DNA of 64,000 nucleotides from contig NZ_JAQGCZ010000010.1 in NCBI RefSeq assembly GCF_027706845.1, positions 1 through 64,000 of the forward strand. Reading direction: 5' to 3'. This DNA comes from Mycolicibacterium sp. BiH015. Lineage in GTDB: Bacteria; Actinomycetota; Actinomycetes; Mycobacteriales; Mycobacteriaceae. The position numbers and the translations under genes are program-made. The notes beneath the pieces are model-generated. The model did no database searches and was not told where the DNA came from. It saw nothing but the letters and a program-made list of their open reading frames with translations. This document shows, one piece after another, positions 53,545-62,352 of the stretch. Position 1 is the first letter of the stretch; every line of letters starts with the position of its first letter.

Positions 53545-54732
53545 ATGACGGGCATGAGTTTCGAGCTGAGCGAGGACCAGGAGCTGATCCGCAAGTCCGT
53601 CGCGGAGCTGGCTGGGAAGTTCGACGACCACTACTGGTTGGAGAAGGACCAGAACCACGAATTCCCGACTGAGTTCTACGACGCGATCGCCAAGGGCGGC
53701 TGGCTCGGGATGACGATCCCCGAGGAGTACGGCGGCCACGGGCTCGGTATCACGGAGGCGACACTGCTCCTGGAGGAGGTGGCCCGCTCCGGCGCGGCGA
53801 TGAACGGCGCCAGCGCCATCCACCTGTCGATATTCGGCATGCAGCCCGTCGTCAAGCACGGCTCCGACGAATTGAAGGCCGCCACGCTGCCACGCATCGT
53901 CGACGGCGATCTGCACGTGTGCTTCGGGGTCACCGAACCCGGTGCGGGGCTGGATACTTCGCGGATCACCACCTTCGCCAAACGTGAAGGTGATTACTAC
54001 CGCGTCAACGGTCGCAAAGTGTGGATCTCGAAGGCGCTGGAGTCGGAGAAGATTCTGCTGCTGACGCGCACCGAGACACCGGCCGCGTTGGAAGAACGCG
54101 GTGCGAAGAAGACCGACGGCATGACGCTCTTCCTCACCGACCTGAATCGCGACCACGTCGACATCCGGCCCATCAACAAGATGGGACGAAACGCGGTCAG
54201 CTCGAACGAGTTGTTCATCGACGACCTGATGGTGCCGGTCGAGCACCGGGTCGGCGAGGAAGGGCAGGGCTTCAAGTACATCCTGGACGGCCTGAACCCG
54301 GAGCGGATGCTCATCGCCGCAGAAGCTCTCGGAATCGGGCGCGTCGCTCTGGAGAAGGCCGTCAAGTACGGCAACGAGCGGGTGGTGTTCAACCGCCCCA
54401 TCGGCATGAACCAGGGCCTGCAGTTCCCACTCGCGGATTCGCTCGCCCGGCTCGATGCCGCCGAGCTCGTGTTGCGCAAGGCCACCTGGCTCTACGACAA
54501 CGGGAAACCCTGTGGGCGCGAAGCAAATACGGCCAAGTATCTGTGCGCCGACGCCGGCTTCGGCGCCGCCGACCGCGCGCTGCAGCTGCACGGCGGCATG
54601 GGCTACTCCGAGGAGTACCACGTGTCGCGGTACTTCCGGGAGGCGCGCCTGATGAAGATCGCCCCGGTGAGCCAGGAGATGATCCTGAACTTCCTCGGCG
54701 AGCACGTCCTCGGCCTGCCTCGTAGCTACTGA
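53545..54732 (+). CDS. Acyl-CoA dehydrogenase
   Basis: A 395-residue standalone ACAD with all three domains. CFGVTEPGAGLDTSRITT and VWISKALESEK are the FAD/substrate segments, and the C-terminus has LQLHGGMGYSEEYHVSRYFREAR. It resembles isovaleryl/short-branched ACADs. GAGGAGGGACC precedes the ATG. It heads a tight run with CaiB, crotonase, thiolase and another ACAD, a full beta-oxidation spiral. Confidence 0.93.
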   Translation: MTGMSFELSEDQELIRKSVAELAGKFDDHYWLEKDQNHEFPTEFYDAIAKGGWLGMTIPEEYGGHGLGITEATLLLEEVARSGAAMNGASAIHLSIFGMQPVVKHGSDELKAATLPRIVDGDLHVCFGVTEPGAGLDTSRITTFAKREGDYYRVNGRKVWISKALESEKILLLTRTETPAALEERGAKKTDGMTLFLTDLNRDHVDIRPINKMGRNAVSSNELFIDDLMVPVEHRVGEEGQGFKYILDGLNPERMLIAAEALGIGRVALEKAVKYGNERVVFNRPIGMNQGLQFPLADSLARLDAAELVLRKATWLYDNGKPCGREANTAKYLCADAGFGAADRALQLHGGMGYSEEYHVSRYFREARLMKIAPVSQEMILNFLGEHVLGLPRSY

Positions 54733-54783
54733 TAGAGCGCCACCGATGAAGTACGACGATCGCCGGCATGGTTATGTGAGCAC

Positions 54784-56016
54784 GTGACAGGACGACAGCC
54801 GGGTGCAGGGCCTTTGGCCGGCGTCACCGTGGTCGCCATGGAGCAGGCGGTGGCAGCTCCGATGTGCACCAGGGTGCTCGCCGACTTCGGGGCCCGAATC
54901 ATCAAGGTGGAGAACCCGAACGGTGGCGACTTCGCCCGGGCCTATGACGACGTCGTCAACGGGCCGGGAGGTCTTGCGGCACACTTCGTCTGGTGCAACC
55001 GCGGCAAAGAGTCGGTGACGCTCGACACCAAGTCCGCCGTGGGGGTGGAGATCCTGCACAGGCTGCTCGACCGTGCCGACGCGTTCGTGTCCAACCTCGC
55101 GCCGGGTGCCACGGCACGCCTCGGCCTCGCGCCTGCCGATCTCGCCGCGAGGCATCCCGGCGTGATCCCCGTCGAGATCGACGGCTACGGACCCGGCGGC
55201 CCCATTTCGCACAAACGTGCCTACGACCTTCTGGTGCAGGCCGAGTCCGGGTCGTGTGCGATCACCGGCTATCCCGGGATGCCCGCGAAACCCGGGCCGG
55301 CACTGGCCGACTTCACCACGGGTCTGTACGCCGCGATGTCGATCGTCTCCCTGCTGTTCGGGCGTGCCCGACAGTCCGAAGCCGGCCCCGCGCCTCACGT
55401 CGAACTGAGCCTCTTCGATGTGATGACCGATGTGATGGGCTATGCGCTGACCTACACCCAGCACTCTGGCATCGATCAGGAGCCGCTCGGCGTCGGGTCG
55501 CCGGCGGTGGCACCGTACGGTGCGTTTCCCACCCGCGACGGGCAGACCGTCGTGCTGGGCACGACCAACGACCGCGAGTGGCAACGGGTCGCCCGAGACA
55601 TCATCAACCGTCCCGACCTCGCCGAAGACTCGCGGTTCGCGACCAATCCCGGCCGCTGCGCGCACCGGGAGATTCTGGACGAGGCGATTGGAAGCTGGTG
55701 TGCCCAGCATGATCTCGTCGACATTCAGAAGAAGGCCGACGACGCCGGCATCGGCAACTCACGCTACAACAAGCCCAGCGAGGTCGTCGTGCACCCACAG
55801 CTCACCGCCCGAGACCGCTGGCGCACCGTCAGCACACCCCGGGGCGACATCCGGGCGCTGCGCCCACCGCCGGTGATCAGCGACTTCGAACAACCGATGG
55901 GCGCCATACCGGGACTGGGCGAACACACGGACGCCGTGCTCACCGAAATCGGTTTCAGCATTGAGGAAGTGGCGCAATTGCGGGCCGATGGCGTGATCGG
56001 ACCGGCCTATGGTTGA
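54784..56016 (+). CDS. CaiB/BaiF-family CoA-transferase
   Basis: A 410-residue class III CoA-transferase. VAAPMCTRVLADFGARIIKVE is the N-terminal fold marker. The catalytic Asp is in PALADFTTGLYAA. It would activate a free acid by CoA transfer. It starts with GTG 51 bp after the ACAD and overlaps the crotonase start by 8 bp. With the acyl-CoA synthetases and the other CaiB genes it makes CoA activation highly redundant here. Confidence 0.92.
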   Translation: MTGRQPGAGPLAGVTVVAMEQAVAAPMCTRVLADFGARIIKVENPNGGDFARAYDDVVNGPGGLAAHFVWCNRGKESVTLDTKSAVGVEILHRLLDRADAFVSNLAPGATARLGLAPADLAARHPGVIPVEIDGYGPGGPISHKRAYDLLVQAESGSCAITGYPGMPAKPGPALADFTTGLYAAMSIVSLLFGRARQSEAGPAPHVELSLFDVMTDVMGYALTYTQHSGIDQEPLGVGSPAVAPYGAFPTRDGQTVVLGTTNDREWQRVARDIINRPDLAEDSRFATNPGRCAHREILDEAIGSWCAQHDLVDIQKKADDAGIGNSRYNKPSEVVVHPQLTARDRWRTVSTPRGDIRALRPPPVISDFEQPMGAIPGLGEHTDAVLTEIGFSIEEVAQLRADGVIGPAYG

Positions 56017-56803
56017 TGTGCTGCTGTCCGAGGATCGCGACGGGGTGCGCACACTGACCCTGAACCGTCCCGAGCGCAAGAACGCATTGGACGCCCGACT
56101 CTGGATCGAGCTGGCCGATGCGTTGCGCGCGCTCAAGCGCGACCGCGACGTTCGAGCGCTGGTGCTGACCGGCGCGGGCGGTGCGTTCTGTTCGGGCGCC
56201 GACATCGGCACCGGGGAGCAGATGCATCCGAGGTACAAACTCGACCGCCTCACCGACGTCGCGCTGGCCCTGCACGAATTGGCGATTCCGACGATCGCGA
56301 AGGTCACCGGAATTGCCGTAGGGGCCGGCTGGAATCTGGCACTGGGATGCGACCTGGTGGCGGCCACCCCGGAATCGCGGTTCTGCCAGATCTTCTCCAA
56401 GCGAGGTCTTTCCGTCGACCTGGGTGGCTCATGGCTGCTACCCAAGATCGTAGGGCTGCAACAGGCCAAGCGTCTGGTCCTGCTCGCCGACATGATCAGC
56501 GCCGACGAGGCCCATGCGCTCGGCCTGGTCACGTGGGTGAAAGCGGCAGAAGAGATCGACGAGTTCGTCGACGGCATCACCGAAAAGCTCGCCGCCGGCC
56601 CGCCGTTCGCGCTCGCTCAGAGCAAGGGGCTGCTCAACGACGGTGCGAACGCGACGCTGCGGGAGGCGCTGGCGAACGAAGCGCGGGCACAGCCGGGTAA
56701 CTTCGCCACGGCGGACTCCGGCGAGGCGTACGCAGCGTTCGCCGCCAAGCGCGAACCGGAGTTCACCGGAGCGTGGTCGCTCTACGACACGAACGAGGAG
56801 TGA
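56009..56803 (+). CDS. Enoyl-CoA hydratase/isomerase family
   Basis: A 264-residue crotonase with oxyanion segments FCSGADIGTGE and GIAVGAGWNLALGCDL. The SRFCQIFSKRGLSVDLGGSWLL segment has no Glu at the usual hydratase positions, with Asp instead. This is typical of isomerase or thioesterase-like members. It overlaps CaiB and is followed 5 bp later by the thiolase. Confidence 0.9.
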   Translation: MVDVLLSEDRDGVRTLTLNRPERKNALDARLWIELADALRALKRDRDVRALVLTGAGGAFCSGADIGTGEQMHPRYKLDRLTDVALALHELAIPTIAKVTGIAVGAGWNLALGCDLVAATPESRFCQIFSKRGLSVDLGGSWLLPKIVGLQQAKRLVLLADMISADEAHALGLVTWVKAAEEIDEFVDGITEKLAAGPPFALAQSKGLLNDGANATLREALANEARAQPGNFATADSGEAYAAFAAKREPEFTGAWSLYDTNEE

Positions 56804-56808
56804 GGGTA

Positions 56809-57957
56809 ATGCGGGAAACGGTCATCGTCGCAGCGGTGCGTACGCCGGTCGGCAAGCGCAACGGCGGGTTGTCCCATCAGCATGCCGCCGACCTGTCCGC
56901 GGTGGTGCTCAACGAACTGGTGGAGCGCACCGGGATCGACACCGAGGTGATCGACGACGTCGTGTGGGGCTGCGTATCGCAGGTGGGGGACCAGTCGAGC
57001 AACATCGGGCGCTATTCGGTGCTCGCCGCGGGCTGGCCCGAGCACATCCCGGGCACCACGGTGAACCGGGCGTGCGGGTCGAGCCAGCAGGCGCTCGACT
57101 TCGCGGTGCAGGCCGTGATGTCGGGCCAGCAGGACGTGGTGGTGGCCGGCGGAGTCGAGGTGATGAGCCGTGTTCCGCTCGGGTCCGCGCGCTCCACCGG
57201 GATGCCCTACGGACCGAAAGTGCTTGCGCGCTACGATGATTTTCCATTCAATCAAGGCATCTCGGCAGAGATGATCGCGCAGAAGTGGGGCTTCTCGCGG
57301 ACGCGGCTCGACGAGTACTCCGCCCAGTCGCACGAGCGGGCCGCCGCCGCGCAGGACGCCGGCGCGTTCAGGGATCAGATCGTGCCCGTCTTCACCGGCG
57401 GGGGCAGTGTCGTCACCGACGACGAGGGGATCCGTCGCGGCACCACGGTCGAGAAGCTCTCCGGACTCAAGCCGGCGTTCACCGAGGACGGCGTCATCCA
57501 CGCCGGGAACTCCTCGCAGATCTCCGACGGCGCGGCGGCACTGCTCGTCACCACCGCCGAGAACGCGGTGAACCTCGGCCTGACGCCGCTGGTGCGCTAC
57601 CGGGCGGGCGCGGTCACCGGCGCGGACCCGAAACTCATGCTGACGGGCCCGATTCCGGCCACCGAGAAGGTACTTCACAAAGCGGGCGTGACGCTCGACG
57701 AGGTCGGCGTGTACGAAGTGAACGAGGCGTTCGCCCCGGTTCCGCTGGCATGGCTGGCCGACACCGGCGCCGACGAGGCCAAGCTCAACCCGCTGGGCGG
57801 GGCCATCGCGCTCGGCCACCCGCTCGGTGCGTCCGGCGCGGTGCTCATGACGCGGATGATCAACCACATGCGAGACAACGGGATTCGCTACGGACTGCAG
57901 ACCATGTGCGAAGGCGGCGGTACCGCCAACGCGACACTCGTCGAACTCGTGAAGTAG
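56809..57957 (+). CDS. Acetyl-CoA acetyltransferase (thiolase)
   Basis: A 382-residue degradative thiolase. The nucleophile is Cys89 in NRACGSS, the NEAF motif is present, and the general bases are His337 (GHPLGASG) and Cys367 (CEGGGTAN). It cleaves 3-oxoacyl-CoA to acetyl-CoA or propionyl-CoA and completes the beta-oxidation cycle of this operon. The length and NRACGSS motif fit FadA5/FadA6-type mycobacterial thiolases. Confidence 0.95.
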   Translation: MRETVIVAAVRTPVGKRNGGLSHQHAADLSAVVLNELVERTGIDTEVIDDVVWGCVSQVGDQSSNIGRYSVLAAGWPEHIPGTTVNRACGSSQQALDFAVQAVMSGQQDVVVAGGVEVMSRVPLGSARSTGMPYGPKVLARYDDFPFNQGISAEMIAQKWGFSRTRLDEYSAQSHERAAAAQDAGAFRDQIVPVFTGGGSVVTDDEGIRRGTTVEKLSGLKPAFTEDGVIHAGNSSQISDGAAALLVTTAENAVNLGLTPLVRYRAGAVTGADPKLMLTGPIPATEKVLHKAGVTLDEVGVYEVNEAFAPVPLAWLADTGADEAKLNPLGGAIALGHPLGASGAVLMTRMINHMRDNGIRYGLQTMCEGGGTANATLVELVK

Positions 57958-57971
57958 TCAGGGGACACCAC

Positions 57972-59120
57972 GTGCGCAGAGATCTTTTCACCGAGGACCA
58001 CGAGGCCTTCCGGGAACTCGCCCGCGACTTCGTCGAGAAGGAGGTCGTGCCCCACTACCCGGAATGGGAGAAGGGCGGCCGGATGCCCCGCGAGGTCTTC
58101 GAGCAGATGGGCGAACTCGGGATTCTCGGCATCGCGATCCCGGAGGAGTACGGCGGTGGCGGCCAGCCGGACTACCGCTACAACGTGGTGCTGCAGGAAG
58201 AAGCCGCCCGCGCCCTGGTCACGCTGTCGACCGTGCGGACGCAGCTGGAGGTGATCCTGCCGTATTTCCTGCACTACGCGAACGCCGAGCAGCGTGATCG
58301 CTGGTTCCCCGGTCTCGCGTCGGGCACGCTGCTCACGGCCATCGCGATGACCGAGCCAGGCACCGGATCCGATCTCGCGGGCATGCGCACCACGGCTGTG
58401 CGTGACGGCGACGACTACATCGTCAACGGCGCAAAGACGTTCATCACCGGCGGTATGCAGGCCGACCTCGTGATCGTCGTGGCCCGTACGTCGACCGACC
58501 CGGACAACCGGCGTAACGGCCTGACCCTGCTGGTCGTGGAGGACGGCATGGACGGGTTCACCCGCGGCCGCGAGCTGGAGAAGATGGGCTGCAAGGTTCA
58601 GGACACCGCGGAGTTGTCCTTCGTCGATGTCCGTGTTCCGGCTGCCAATGTGCTCGGTGAGGTGGACGAGGCCTTCGGCTACCTCGGCCACAATCTCGCT
58701 CAGGAGCGGCTGACCGTCGCGGTGGGCTCGGTCGCGCAAGCGCGCTCGGCGATCGCCGCGGCAATCGAGTACACGCAGAGTCGCAAAGCGTTCGGCACTC
58801 CGGTGGCGTCTTTCCAGAACACCAAATTTGAACTGGCGGCCTGCTCCACCGACGTGGAGGCGGGCCAGGCGATGCTCGACCGCGCCATCTCGCTGCACGT
58901 CGAGGGCGAACTGTCGGGAGCCGACGCTGCGAGGACCAAACTGTTCTGCACCGAGATGCAACAACGGGTGGTGGACCGGTGCCTGCAGCTCTTCGGCGGG
59001 TACGGCTACATGATGGAATATCCCATCGCGCGGCTGTACACCGACGCCCGGGTGGCGCGCATCTATGCGGGCACCAGCGAGGTCATGAAGGTGATGATCG
59101 CGAAGTCGCTTGGTTTGTAG
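57972..59120 (+). CDS. Acyl-CoA dehydrogenase
   Basis: A 382-residue standalone ACAD. AIAMTEPGTGSDLAGMRT and TFITGGMQADLV are the flavin motifs. The C-terminus has LFGGYGYMMEYPIARLYTDARVARIYAGTSEVMK. It resembles long-chain/citronellyl-type bacterial ACADs. The GTG at 57972 lies 14 bp after the thiolase stop. It is the last gene of the 52157-59120 run and ends 2 bp from the convergent PhyH gene. Confidence 0.93.
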   Translation: MRRDLFTEDHEAFRELARDFVEKEVVPHYPEWEKGGRMPREVFEQMGELGILGIAIPEEYGGGGQPDYRYNVVLQEEAARALVTLSTVRTQLEVILPYFLHYANAEQRDRWFPGLASGTLLTAIAMTEPGTGSDLAGMRTTAVRDGDDYIVNGAKTFITGGMQADLVIVVARTSTDPDNRRNGLTLLVVEDGMDGFTRGRELEKMGCKVQDTAELSFVDVRVPAANVLGEVDEAFGYLGHNLAQERLTVAVGSVAQARSAIAAAIEYTQSRKAFGTPVASFQNTKFELAACSTDVEAGQAMLDRAISLHVEGELSGADAARTKLFCTEMQQRVVDRCLQLFGGYGYMMEYPIARLYTDARVARIYAGTSEVMKVMIAKSLGL

Positions 59121-59122
59121 GG

Positions 59123-60010
59123 CTATTCGCTGTTGGCTAGCTGATCCGCGAAGGCTGCGCCGGCGCTGCCGGTGAGCTTACTGCCGTCGAATCCGTATCC
59201 GACCGCTTCGCCGCGGACGGCGCGCAGCGGATCCTCGAAGTCGCGGAAGTATCCCATTGCCCAGGCGCCCTCCTGATAGCCGATCAGCTTGAGCAGGTCG
59301 TCGTCGAGCGTCCGGGCGACTTCTGGTGGAACGGAGAGGAATTGGTTCTCCTCCTGCCGGACCCAGCCGACGCAGTAGTTGATGTTGATCGCCCGGCGCA
59401 CCTTGTCGGATCGGTTCGCGGCACCGCTGTGCACGATCTTGCCGGAGTAGATCAGCACCGATCCACGCGACATCTCGGCCTGCAGGCAGTCCTCGTCGGC
59501 GTAGTCGGTGGGTTTCTTGTCCCCGAACTGGCTGCCGGGCACCACGCGCGTCGCGCCCATCTCGGCGGTGTAGTCCGACAAAGCCCACAGGGTGTTGCAC
59601 TGCACGTGGTAGTCGTCGGGGAACGGATAGAAGTCGAACGCGTTCTGATCGCGATGCAACGACTGGTTCGATTCGCCGGGCTCGATGGAGATCACCTGGG
59701 TGAGCATCAGCTGGAACGCCGACGCGTGGCCGAGGAAGTCGCGACAGACGTCCATCATGGTCGGGTTCTGGATGAGGGTCCGACAGGCGGGGGAGCGGGC
59801 CACCAGGGCCCCGGTCCGTCGGGTCTTCGTTCCGATCATCGCGTTGTAGCCCAGCGGGGTGGCGGCGAAGTACGGGGCCAGCTCGTCGTCGATGGCGTCC
59901 ATCAGCGCGGTTGGCACGAGGTTGTCGACGATGAGGTAACCGTCTCGGCGGAGCCGATCGGCGATCTCGTCTGCCGGTGTCTCGGCGGGGACATGGTTTA
60001 GGTGGCGCAT
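59123..60010 (-). CDS. Phytanoyl-CoA dioxygenase (PhyH)-family Fe(II)/2-oxoglutarate oxygenase
   Basis: A 295-residue double-stranded beta-helix oxygenase. The iron ligands are in SLHRDQN (HxD) and IVHSGAANRS (distal His, with Arg for 2-oxoglutarate). PhyH enzymes alpha-hydroxylate 3-methyl-branched acyl-CoA or act on other compounds. The ATG at 60010 has AGGGAG 8 bases upstream; an ATG at 60016 is the alternative. It faces a TetR gene across a 230-bp promoter region. Confidence 0.92.
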   Translation of the reverse strand: MRHLNHVPAETPADEIADRLRRDGYLIVDNLVPTALMDAIDDELAPYFAATPLGYNAMIGTKTRRTGALVARSPACRTLIQNPTMMDVCRDFLGHASAFQLMLTQVISIEPGESNQSLHRDQNAFDFYPFPDDYHVQCNTLWALSDYTAEMGATRVVPGSQFGDKKPTDYADEDCLQAEMSRGSVLIYSGKIVHSGAANRSDKVRRAININYCVGWVRQEENQFLSVPPEVARTLDDDLLKLIGYQEGAWAMGYFRDFEDPLRAVRGEAVGYGFDGSKLTGSAGAAFADQLANSE

Positions 60011-60192
60011 CGGCATCTCTCCCTGGATCGACCTTCGAGTATTCCGAGCATCGTGTGTTGACCAGGTAAAACGGTGTCACGCCGGGGTTACGGTATAGAC
60101 CATGCGGTTGGGGCTGGTCGATCGGCTGATCTGAGGCCGCGCGTGACACTTCCACGAAGATATGTTGTGTGAGACCCTTGTCACAGCGGCCA

Positions 60193-60224
60193 AACCTACC
60201 TACTGTGTGTTCACTAGGTTGGTT
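60193..60224. promoter_or_regulatory. 13-bp inverted repeat, likely TetR operator
   Basis: Arms AACCTACCTACTG (60193-60205) and CACTAGGTTGGTT (60212-60224) match at 11 of 13 positions around a 6-nt spacer. It lies 16 bp before the TetR GTG. A similar half, TGTGTTGACCAGGTAA, lies near 60055-60070 closer to the PhyH gene. The remaining 60011-60192 shows nothing else. Confidence 0.6.
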
Positions 60225-60240
60225 AAGCGCAAGGAGTCGA

Positions 60241-60882
60241 GTGTCAGCCCCCGAGCCCGCCGCGCCCGATCTGGAACCGTCCAGACGGCCGTACGCGACG
60301 CTCTTCGCCAAAGGTGAAGACCGTAGACAGCGGATCCTGGCCGTGGCCGAGCGACTGCTGGCGCGCAATGGTTGGCGGAACACGTCGCTGGCCCAGATCG
60401 CCAAGGAAGCCGGCGTGACGCCCGCGGGGTTGCTGCACCATTTCGAGTCCAAGGAGCAGCTTCTCAACGCCGTGCTCGACGCGCGCGACCTGGACGACGA
60501 CATGCACGCCGACAGGTCAGGAGACCTGGTCACCGAGCTTGCGCGCGTGCCCGAAAGGTTCGAGCGATCACCTGAACTGGTCGGCACCTTCATCGTGCTG
60601 CTGGTGGAGAACATCTCTCCCGACGCCCCGCTTCACGACCGCCTGCAGAAGCGCTACCGCGATGCGGCCGAGATCCTCAAGGACAACATCACCCGCGGTC
60701 AGCGAAAAGGCCAGTACCGCACCGACTTCGACGCGGCCATCAAGGCCACGGAGATTCTCGCCTTCATCAACGGAATGGAGACATTATGGTTGCTCGATCC
60801 CTCAATCCCGCTGACCGAAGCATTCAAGGGATACGCGGAGTCGCTGGCACGCGATCTGGCGGCACCGTCGCGCCCGACATGA
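60241..60882 (+). CDS. TetR-family transcriptional regulator
   Basis: A 213-residue TetR regulator. The helix-turn-helix is at about residues 43-75 (TSLAQIAKEAGVTPAGLLHHFESKEQLL). AAGGAG precedes the GTG at 60241. A strong inverted repeat sits directly upstream, consistent with autoregulation. It is coupled by ATGA to a small gene of unknown function and is divergent from the PhyH oxygenase, which it may control. Confidence 0.93.
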   Translation: MSAPEPAAPDLEPSRRPYATLFAKGEDRRQRILAVAERLLARNGWRNTSLAQIAKEAGVTPAGLLHHFESKEQLLNAVLDARDLDDDMHADRSGDLVTELARVPERFERSPELVGTFIVLLVENISPDAPLHDRLQKRYRDAAEILKDNITRGQRKGQYRTDFDAAIKATEILAFINGMETLWLLDPSIPLTEAFKGYAESLARDLAAPSRPT

Positions 60883-61379
60883 GGTACCGCCTCGACGTCG
60901 TCTCACCGACCGTGCTCGACGCTGTGCGGTATGCCGGCGGCTGGATCTACGACCGCGTCATGGCGGGCTGGGACGTCAACGTCCTTGTCGGCAAGGATGA
61001 GGATGTTCGTCCGCTGCAGATCCTCGGCGCCGAGACCCTCGACCTCGAGTCGGTCCTGGAGTCTTGGGACCAGCGCCCCCACCCGCAGACCGTCGCCGTG
61101 GCTGCCGACCTGTTCGGTCAGGATGATCGGGTCCGGCGGGGCGTGCTCGGAGCGCTCGATCAGGGCGCTACCGAGGTAACCCTCTGGGGCCCACAGCTTC
61201 CCGACGAGCTGGGAAACAGTGTCGACGCAGTCGAGCATCGACTCAGCGCAGCAGCCAGAGCATTCAAGGCGCAGGCGCTCGCCGCGGCACGGGGCGGCGA
61301 CGGCGTCGTGGACTCGACCGAGTTGTTCTGCTGCGGCACGATGGCCTCGGTAGCGGCCGATCTCATCCCGGCCAGCTAG
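60879..61379 (+). CDS. Hypothetical protein coupled to TetR
   Basis: A 166-residue protein of alternating helix/strand character. It starts RYRLDVVSPTVLDAVRYAGG and has a WDVNVLVGKDEDVRPLQILGAE middle, then ends in an Ala-rich helix and a Cys pair (FCCGTM). No signal peptide or membrane segment is seen. The ATG overlaps the TetR stop; the 3' end overlaps the convergent oxidoreductase by 17 bp. I do not recognise a catalytic motif. Confidence 0.8.
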   Translation: MRYRLDVVSPTVLDAVRYAGGWIYDRVMAGWDVNVLVGKDEDVRPLQILGAETLDLESVLESWDQRPHPQTVAVAADLFGQDDRVRRGVLGALDQGATEVTLWGPQLPDELGNSVDAVEHRLSAAARAFKAQALAAARGGDGVVDSTELFCCGTMASVAADLIPAS

Positions 61380-62349
61380 TCTCCGCGCGCAGGTCGATCA
61401 GCACTTTTCCGATCGCCCGGCCGTCAGCGACGTGACGCAGCGCGGCTGCTGTCTCGTCGAGCGAAAAGACTGCTCCGACATGCGGATGGACGTGTCCCGT
61501 CACGAGTAGTTCACGCAGTTCGCGTTCATTGCGGTGGAACTCATCCGACGGGACATCCTGAAACTGGAAACCCAGCACCTGAATCCCTTTGATGAGCACG
61601 AGGTTCAACGGGATGCGGGGAATCGTTCCCGAGGCGAAGCCGACCGTGACAAAGCGACCACCCCTGCCCAGCGACCGCAGGGCCGACTCGCTCAGGTCAC
61701 CGCCGACCGGGTCGATCACGATGTCGGCGCCGTCCGGCAGCGCCGACCTCAACGCCGCCCTGAGATCGTCGGTCGTGTAGTTGATCAATCGCGTAGCACC
61801 GTATTGGCCTGCCACATCGAGCTTTTCGGCCGAAGATGCCACCGCGGTGACATGCGCGCCGAGGGCGACGCCGAGTTGCACCGCGGCCAGGCCGACACCG
61901 CCACCCGCGCCGAGCACGACGAGTTCGTCGCCCGCCGAAAGCCGGGCCGCGGAGCGCAGCGTGTGATAGGCCGTTCGGTGCGCGACGCCGAACGCGGCGG
62001 CGGCGCGGAGGTCGACCCCACGCGGGATCAATGCCAGGGAGGCGGCATCGACGACGACACGTTCGGCGAACGCACCGAACATCGCCGTCCCGGTGACGCG
62101 GTCACCTACGGCGAAACCCGATGTATCCGGTCCGATTTCGTCGACCACCCCGCCGAACTCGCTTCCCGGCACGAACGGGGTGGGAACGGTGACCTGGTAG
62201 GTGCCGGCCACGAGCAGGACGTCGGGGAAATTGACCGCGGCCGCCTTGACCCGGACGCCGATCTGGCCGGGTCCGGCAGCGGCGACGGCACGTTCCTGTA
62301 CCTGCACCACTTCCGGTGGCCCGTGACATGGACAGATCGCGGCCCGCAC
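61363..62349 (-). CDS. Zinc-free MDR/quinone oxidoreductase
   Basis: A 328-residue medium-chain reductase. The N-terminal GroES-like domain has AAAVNFPDVLLVAGTYQ and PGSEFGGVVDEIG, and the Rossmann domain has GAGGGVGLAAVQLG. There is no zinc Cys/His set, as in NADPH:quinone oxidoreductases. It would reduce an enone, quinone or enoyl thioester with NADPH. It starts 3 bp downstream of the APH-like gene stop on the same strand, so the two share a transcript. Confidence 0.92.
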   Translation of the reverse strand: MRAAICPCHGPPEVVQVQERAVAAAGPGQIGVRVKAAAVNFPDVLLVAGTYQVTVPTPFVPGSEFGGVVDEIGPDTSGFAVGDRVTGTAMFGAFAERVVVDAASLALIPRGVDLRAAAAFGVAHRTAYHTLRSAARLSAGDELVVLGAGGGVGLAAVQLGVALGAHVTAVASSAEKLDVAGQYGATRLINYTTDDLRAALRSALPDGADIVIDPVGGDLSESALRSLGRGGRFVTVGFASGTIPRIPLNLVLIKGIQVLGFQFQDVPSDEFHRNERELRELLVTGHVHPHVGAVFSLDETAAALRHVADGRAIGKVLIDLRAETSWPG

Positions 62350-62352
62350 CGT

